From CBDTTW01 sp965363675 (lineage in GTDB: Bacteria; Bacteroidota; Rhodothermia; Rhodothermales; DASSAV01), in the NCBI GenBank assembly GCA_965363675.1, contig CBDTTW010000050.1:1-17633 (forward strand): DNA of 17,633 nucleotides. The letters run 5' to 3'. Below are positions 13,780 through 17,633 of this stretch, piece by piece. The notes below the pieces were generated by a model, which saw nothing but the letters and a program-made list of their open reading frames with translations, was not told where the DNA came from and did no database searches. The position numbers and the translations under genes were made by a program. Numbering within the stretch: the stretch's first letter is position 1; every line of letters begins with the position of its first letter.

Positions 13780-15534
13780 GTGCGCGAACCCTCTGACGCA
13801 GGCAGGCACGCGCGGACGCCGCTGGAGGCGCTGCGGCGCTACTGGGGGCACGCGGCGTTCCGCGAAGGGCAGCAGGCCGCCATCGAGGCGGCGCTGGCGG
13901 GCCGCGACGGCTTTGTGGTGCTGCCCACCGGCGGCGGCAAGTCGCTTTGCTATCAAATCCCGGCGGTGCTTTTGCCGGGGCTTACGCTCGTCGTGACGCC
14001 GCTCGTGGCGCTCATGCAGGAGCAGGCGGCGCGCCTGAACGCGCGCGGCATCCGGGCCGCCTACATCGAGGCGGGGCACAGCCTGCGCATGGCCGACCAG
14101 ATTTACAACAACGCCCGGTTCGGCATGTACCGCCTGCTCTACCTCTCGCCCGAGCGGCTGGAGTCGGAGATGTTCGCGGCGCGGGCGCCGTTCCTGAACG
14201 TGCGGCTGCTGGCCGTGGACGAGGCGCACTGCGTGAGCGTGTGGGGCCACGACTTCCGCCCGGCATACCTGCGCATCGCGCAGGCGCGCGCCGCCCTGGG
14301 CGGCCCGCCCATGCTCGCCGTGACGGCCACGGCTACGCCCGAGGTGCGCCGCGACGTGATCGAACACCTCGGCCTGCGCGACCCGTTCGTGCGGGTGACC
14401 GGCTTCGACCGCCCCAACCTTTACTGGGCGGCGCGCGCGACCCCGGACGCCGAGCGCGACGCCGTCGAGGCGGCGGCGACGCGGAAGGGAGCCTGCGGCA
14501 TCGTGTTCGCGCCGACGCGGGCCCGCGCCGAGGCGGTGCGCCGCCGTCTCGAAGCGCGAGGGGTCGCGGCGGCGGCGTACCACGGCGGCATGGGGCCTGC
14601 CGAGCGCGCTGAGGCGGCCCGGCGCTGGCGGCGCGGCGAGGCGGCCGTCATGGCGGCCACGTGCGCTTTCGGCATGGGCATCGACAAGGCCGACGTGCGC
14701 TACGTGATCCATGCGGGCCTGCCGCCTTCGCTGGAAGCCTACTACCAGGAAGCCGGCCGCGCCGGGCGCGACGGGCTGCCCGCCGAAGCGTTGCTGCTGG
14801 CGGGGCCGGGCGATGCTGCCATCTTGAGGCGTCTGGCCGAGACCTCTTATCCGGACGCGGCCATGCTCCGGCGCGTCTACGAGGGGGTGTGCAACCTGGC
14901 GCAGACGCCGTGGGGCGCGCAGCCGGAAGAGCCCCTCGTGGTGCAGCCGGCGCTTTTGCAGCAGCACACGGGCGCGCCGGCGCGCGTGCTGCACCGCGCC
15001 CTGGCGCTTCTGGAGGAGCAGGGCTTCTGGCAGGCGCTGCCCTACCGCGAGGGCGCGGCGCTGCTGCGCTTCAGCGCCTCGGCGGCGGCGCTGCGCCGCT
15101 ACGCCGACGGCCAGCCGAACGGGCGCCTCCGGGCGTTTGTCGAAGGGCTGCTGCGCGCCGTGCCGGCCGATGCCTTCCAGGGGTGGTACGAGCTGGATTT
15201 GCCCCGCACGGCCCGGCGTCTCGGCATGAAGGCGGCGCGGCTGACCCGAGGACTTCAGTTCTTGCAGGATCGCGGGCTGCTGGCCTGGCAGCCGGCAAGC
15301 GCCTTGCCGCGGCTGCTTCTGCGCGCCCCGCGCTCGGTGCGCCCGCCCATCGACCCACTCCCGATGCAGCAGGCGCGCCGCCGCGCCGAGCGCCGCCGCG
15401 AGCACGTGGAGCGCTACCTGGCGGGGCCGGGCTGCCGCCGCCGCTTTCTGCTGGAGCACTTCGGAGAGGCGGCCTACGGCCCCTGCGGCCGCTGCGATGC
15501 GTGCGCGCCCGGGCTTGAAACCGGGCTCCCATAG
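13780..15534 (+). CDS. recQ: RecQ-family ATP-dependent DNA helicase
   Basis: This 3'-5' superfamily 2 DNA helicase (584 residues) acts in recombination and repair. Motifs in order: Q-motif region YWGHAAFREGQQAAI (21-35), Walker A PTGGGKS (49-55), DEAH (147-150) with the aromatic-rich loop CVSVWGHDFRP (usually C-I-S-Q-WGHDFRP, so Gln is Val here), VTATATPEVRRD, IVFAPTRARAE, ATCAFGMGIDKADVRYV and YQEAGRAGRDG. A winged-helix-like stretch follows (about 350-430). The zinc cluster CRRRFLLEHFGE...CGRCDAC, with Cys spacing 16-2-2, is at the very end. In E. coli RecQ the zinc cluster comes directly after the helicase core and an HRDC domain ends the protein. The order seen here is the short form I know from Bacteroidota, and no HRDC is present. 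The start is GTG at 13780, 12 bp after the preceding gene. Confidence 0.95.
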   Translation: MREPSDAGRHARTPLEALRRYWGHAAFREGQQAAIEAALAGRDGFVVLPTGGGKSLCYQIPAVLLPGLTLVVTPLVALMQEQAARLNARGIRAAYIEAGHSLRMADQIYNNARFGMYRLLYLSPERLESEMFAARAPFLNVRLLAVDEAHCVSVWGHDFRPAYLRIAQARAALGGPPMLAVTATATPEVRRDVIEHLGLRDPFVRVTGFDRPNLYWAARATPDAERDAVEAAATRKGACGIVFAPTRARAEAVRRRLEARGVAAAAYHGGMGPAERAEAARRWRRGEAAVMAATCAFGMGIDKADVRYVIHAGLPPSLEAYYQEAGRAGRDGLPAEALLLAGPGDAAILRRLAETSYPDAAMLRRVYEGVCNLAQTPWGAQPEEPLVVQPALLQQHTGAPARVLHRALALLEEQGFWQALPYREGAALLRFSASAAALRRYADGQPNGRLRAFVEGLLRAVPADAFQGWYELDLPRTARRLGMKAARLTRGLQFLQDRGLLAWQPASALPRLLLRAPRSVRPPIDPLPMQQARRRAERRREHVERYLAGPGCRRRFLLEHFGEAAYGPCGRCDACAPGLETGLP

Positions 15535-15582
15535 CGCTATCGTATGTTTCGTCGGCCCCGCTCCCTAACCCCGGTCCTCGTC

Positions 15583-16809
15583 ATGCCTGCGCCTCGCCTC
15601 CGCCGAACGCTTCTGCCGGCGCTGCTGTGCCTCGGTCTGCTTTCCTGCGCCCACCTTCCCGGCGCCCGCCCTGCGCTGGGCGTAGAGGACTTCACGTTCG
15701 AGGGGGAGAACGGCTCGGCGGGCGCGCGCATCGAGCAGACGGGCCCGGGCGCCTTCCGCGTGACGCTCGGGCACGCGCCGGGCCATCCCGACTGGCCGAA
15801 CAAGCTCAACCTGCGCATCCTCCGGCACGCGCGCGGCAATCCGCTCCGCCTGGAGGTCGTCTTTGACGCCGGGAGCAAGGCGTACGCCTTCAACGAGTAC
15901 TTTCAGTCGTACTCCTACGACCGCCAAACCTGGACGCCGGTGTTCTGGGAGCGCGGCCGCGACGCCTCGCCGCATGCGGACGTGCTCACGTTCCCGCCGT
16001 TTACCGAGGACGCCGTGCACATCGGGACGCAGGTCCCGATGAGCTACGAGGAGGCGACGGCCCTCATGAAGCGCTGGGCCGAGCGCCCGGGGGTGACGCT
16101 GCGGCAAATCGGCGTCTCGCTCGGCGGGCGGTCGCTCGTGCGCGTCGAGATCGCCGCGACGGAGCCGGGCCGGCCGTGGGTGCACTACTTCGCCAACCAG
16201 CACCCCGGCGAACACAACAGCCAGTGGCGCCTCGTCGGCATAGTCGATTGGATGCTGAGCGACGCCGGCGCGGCCTACCGCCGCCGCAACGCCACCCACG
16301 TCATCCTGATGATGAGCCCGGATGCGCCCGCGAACGGCTGGTACCGCGTCGGCGCCGAGGGCGAGGACATGAACCGCAGCTACCGCGCCGCCGGGGCCGA
16401 CGCGACGGGTCAGACGCACGAGGCCCACCTGTGGCAGAAGGATCTGGAAGCGCTCATGGCTTCGGCGCACCCCGTCACGACGGTGTGGGCCATCCACACG
16501 TGGGGCGGCCTCGTCGAGCCGCTGATCCTGCCGGGGCCGGAGCTGCCCGGCGACGCCTGGATGCGCCTGCGCGACGCCATCGAGGCGGCGGACCCGCAGG
16601 ACCTCATCAAGCCCCTGGCGCTCTCGCGCGAGGAGGGGCAGTACGGCCCTACCACCTGGTCGGGCGGCCCCCACCGGCAGTTCGGCATCACGGCGGTGCT
16701 ATGCGAGGGCGGCGGGGCGCTCTACACGAAGGAGGAGAACCTGGCCTCGGGGGTGGCGCTCATCCGGGGCATCGCGGCCGTCTACGGCGCGCCGGGGCCG
16801 GGGCGCTAA
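15583..16809 (+). CDS. M14-family zinc carboxypeptidase, cytosolic-carboxypeptidase-like, lipoprotein
   Basis: This is a predicted exported metallopeptidase of 408 residues. From the ATG at 15583 the first 22 residues (PRLRRTLLPALLCLGLLSC) form a lipoprotein signal with Cys22. An upstream in-frame ATG at 15544 would make the n-region unusually long, so I prefer the second, though neither has a Shine-Dalgarno site. An N-terminal beta-domain (FNEYFQSYSYDRQTW...VFWERG) and FPPFTEDAVHIG precede the catalytic domain, as in the M14 cytosolic-carboxypeptidase (CCP) group. Zinc ligands are His and Glu of NQHPGEHNSQW (codons near 16201-16212) and His of WAIHTWGG. NGWYRVG...DMNRSY supplies the substrate-carboxylate Asn-Arg, and Glu of VLCEGGG is the general base. 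The substrate is unknown, perhaps peptide or polyglutamyl tails. It lies just downstream of recQ. Its TAA overlaps the convergent stop of the next gene. Confidence 0.88.
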   Translation: MPAPRLRRTLLPALLCLGLLSCAHLPGARPALGVEDFTFEGENGSAGARIEQTGPGAFRVTLGHAPGHPDWPNKLNLRILRHARGNPLRLEVVFDAGSKAYAFNEYFQSYSYDRQTWTPVFWERGRDASPHADVLTFPPFTEDAVHIGTQVPMSYEEATALMKRWAERPGVTLRQIGVSLGGRSLVRVEIAATEPGRPWVHYFANQHPGEHNSQWRLVGIVDWMLSDAGAAYRRRNATHVILMMSPDAPANGWYRVGAEGEDMNRSYRAAGADATGQTHEAHLWQKDLEALMASAHPVTTVWAIHTWGGLVEPLILPGPELPGDAWMRLRDAIEAADPQDLIKPLALSREEGQYGPTTWSGGPHRQFGITAVLCEGGGALYTKEENLASGVALIRGIAAVYGAPGPGR

Positions 16810-17633
16810 TCCACGGCGAGGTCAGGGTTGGGCTGGATGATCGGCTTCATGACGCCCTCGGCGCGCGTATGCACCAGGCGCAGCGCCTCCGCGACGCCGC
16901 CGAGCGGCAGCACATGCGTGACGAGCGGCTTCACGTCGATGCGGCCCTCGGCGATCATGCCGATGCAGCGGTCCACCTCGCGGTTGGAGCGGCGCACGTG
17001 CTGCATGCACAGCTCGCGGTTGCGCACGAGGTGGATCGGGATGGCGACCTCGTCCGTCGAAGGGATGCCGATGAACAGCGCGCGCCCGCCGCGCCGGGGC
17101 GCGAGGCAGGCATGCGTAATGGCTTCCTGGTCGCCGGCGGCCTCGAAGGAAGCGTCCACGCCGCGCCCGCCGGTTTGGCGCAGGATCCATTCCACGGCGT
17201 CGCCGTCGCGGGGGCTCAGGACGGCGTGGGCGCCCAGGCGCTCGGCCAGGGCCAGGCGCTCGGGCACGGGGTCGGTCATGAGGACGCGCCCGGCCCCGGC
17301 GGCGCGCGCCGCCAGCAGGGTCACGATGCCGATAGGCCCGGCGCCGAGAATCGCCACGGTGTCGCCTACGTCGAGGCGGGCCAGCCGGACGGCGTGCAGC
17401 GCTACGCCGAGCGGTTCGAGCAGGGCTGCCTCCGCGAGCGACATCGCATCGGGGATGGGGATGCAGGCGTGCTCGGGCATGAGGTGATACTGCTCGAAGA
17501 TGCCGTCGATGGGCGGCGTGCCGAGGAAGCGCACGTGGAGGCAGAGGTTGGCGCGCCCGGCCAGGCACTGCTCGCAGGCGTTGCACGGCACGGCGGGCTC
17601 GATGGCGACGCGCGCGCCCGGCCGGAGCGTCGC
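16806..17633 (-). CDS. Zinc-dependent sugar/polyol dehydrogenase (sorbitol dehydrogenase-like), 5' end outside the window
   Basis: This is a medium-chain dehydrogenase/reductase, partial: the frame is open to the last base, and the residues before the first internal start read GARVAIEPAVPCNACEQC, so roughly the first 75-80 residues are missing. Structural-zinc cysteines are in PCNACEQCLAGRANLC. FLGTPPIDGIFEQYHLMPEH is very like sorbitol/xylitol dehydrogenases, and LLEPLGVALHAVR carries the catalytic-zinc Glu. The Rossmann motif is ILGAGPIGIVTLL with Asp in LMTDPVPERLALAERLGA, suggesting NAD rather than NADP. FEAAGDQEAI and LPLGGVAEALRLV are also typical. It probably oxidises a polyol or secondary alcohol, but the exact substrate (sorbitol, xylitol, butanediol) cannot be settled. 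Four bases of its 3' end overlap the M14 gene on the other strand. Confidence 0.92.
   Translation of the reverse strand, partial: ATLRPGARVAIEPAVPCNACEQCLAGRANLCLHVRFLGTPPIDGIFEQYHLMPEHACIPIPDAMSLAEAALLEPLGVALHAVRLARLDVGDTVAILGAGPIGIVTLLAARAAGAGRVLMTDPVPERLALAERLGAHAVLSPRDGDAVEWILRQTGGRGVDASFEAAGDQEAITHACLAPRRGGRALFIGIPSTDEVAIPIHLVRNRELCMQHVRRSNREVDRCIGMIAEGRIDVKPLVTHVLPLGGVAEALRLVHTRAEGVMKPIIQPNPDLAVD

Noticed and set aside
13018..15459. An 813-codon open frame on the minus strand opposite recQ
   Set aside because: Low-complexity Arg/Ala/His composition, fully overlapped by an intact RecQ with every helicase motif; explained by high third-position GC.

Overview
The window is GC-rich, almost gap-free bacterial chromosome. 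The family signatures point to the Bacteroidota/Rhodothermota side, most likely a GC-rich member of Rhodothermales. This is inferred from a DusB with the APMEDVSD motif, a RecQ whose zinc cluster sits at the extreme C-terminus, an MlaD ending in NPGRYLRH, a CarboxypepD_reg-like secreted protein, few clear Shine-Dalgarno sites and a possible TTTG/TAnnTTTG-type promoter. I see no mobile element, tRNA, rRNA or CRISPR array. No gap between genes exceeds about 205 bp.

Layout: (1) The 3' end of acetyl-CoA synthetase (acs) enters from the left and converges on a small lipobox-bearing PLDc_N-like membrane protein. (2) A tRNA-dihydrouridine synthase (dusB) converges on a four-gene minus-strand operon read mlaE, mlaF, mlaD, HD-domain hydrolase. 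The first three form an MCE-type lipid transporter of the envelope. (3) Divergent from mlaE, the plus strand carries radA, then a second AMP-forming acyl-CoA synthetase whose acyl pocket differs from Acs, then a secreted CarboxypepD_reg-like protein. (4) A minus-strand pair, a GbsR-type regulator overlapping yraN, converges on that protein. (5) Divergent from the regulator is a tight plus-strand cluster: SAM hydroxide adenosyltransferase, an unusual membrane protein with a degenerate sigma-factor-like cytoplasmic part and an anti-sigma-like exterior part, recQ, and an M14 (cytosolic-carboxypeptidase-like) lipoprotein. A near-perfect 16-bp palindrome lies midway between the regulator and this cluster. 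(6) A partial sorbitol-dehydrogenase-like zinc enzyme enters from the right on the minus strand, and its stop codon overlaps that of the M14 gene.

Most of the content is housekeeping: acetate activation, tRNA modification, lipid transport, and recombination and repair. The most unusual element is the sigma-like/anti-sigma-like fusion at 12508-13767. With the GbsR-type regulator, the palindrome and the SAM-cleaving enzyme it may form a small regulated module. This is a hypothesis from layout and sequence resemblance, not a demonstrated system. All four convergent gene ends are extremely compact, with 3' overlaps or gaps of 0-20 bp.
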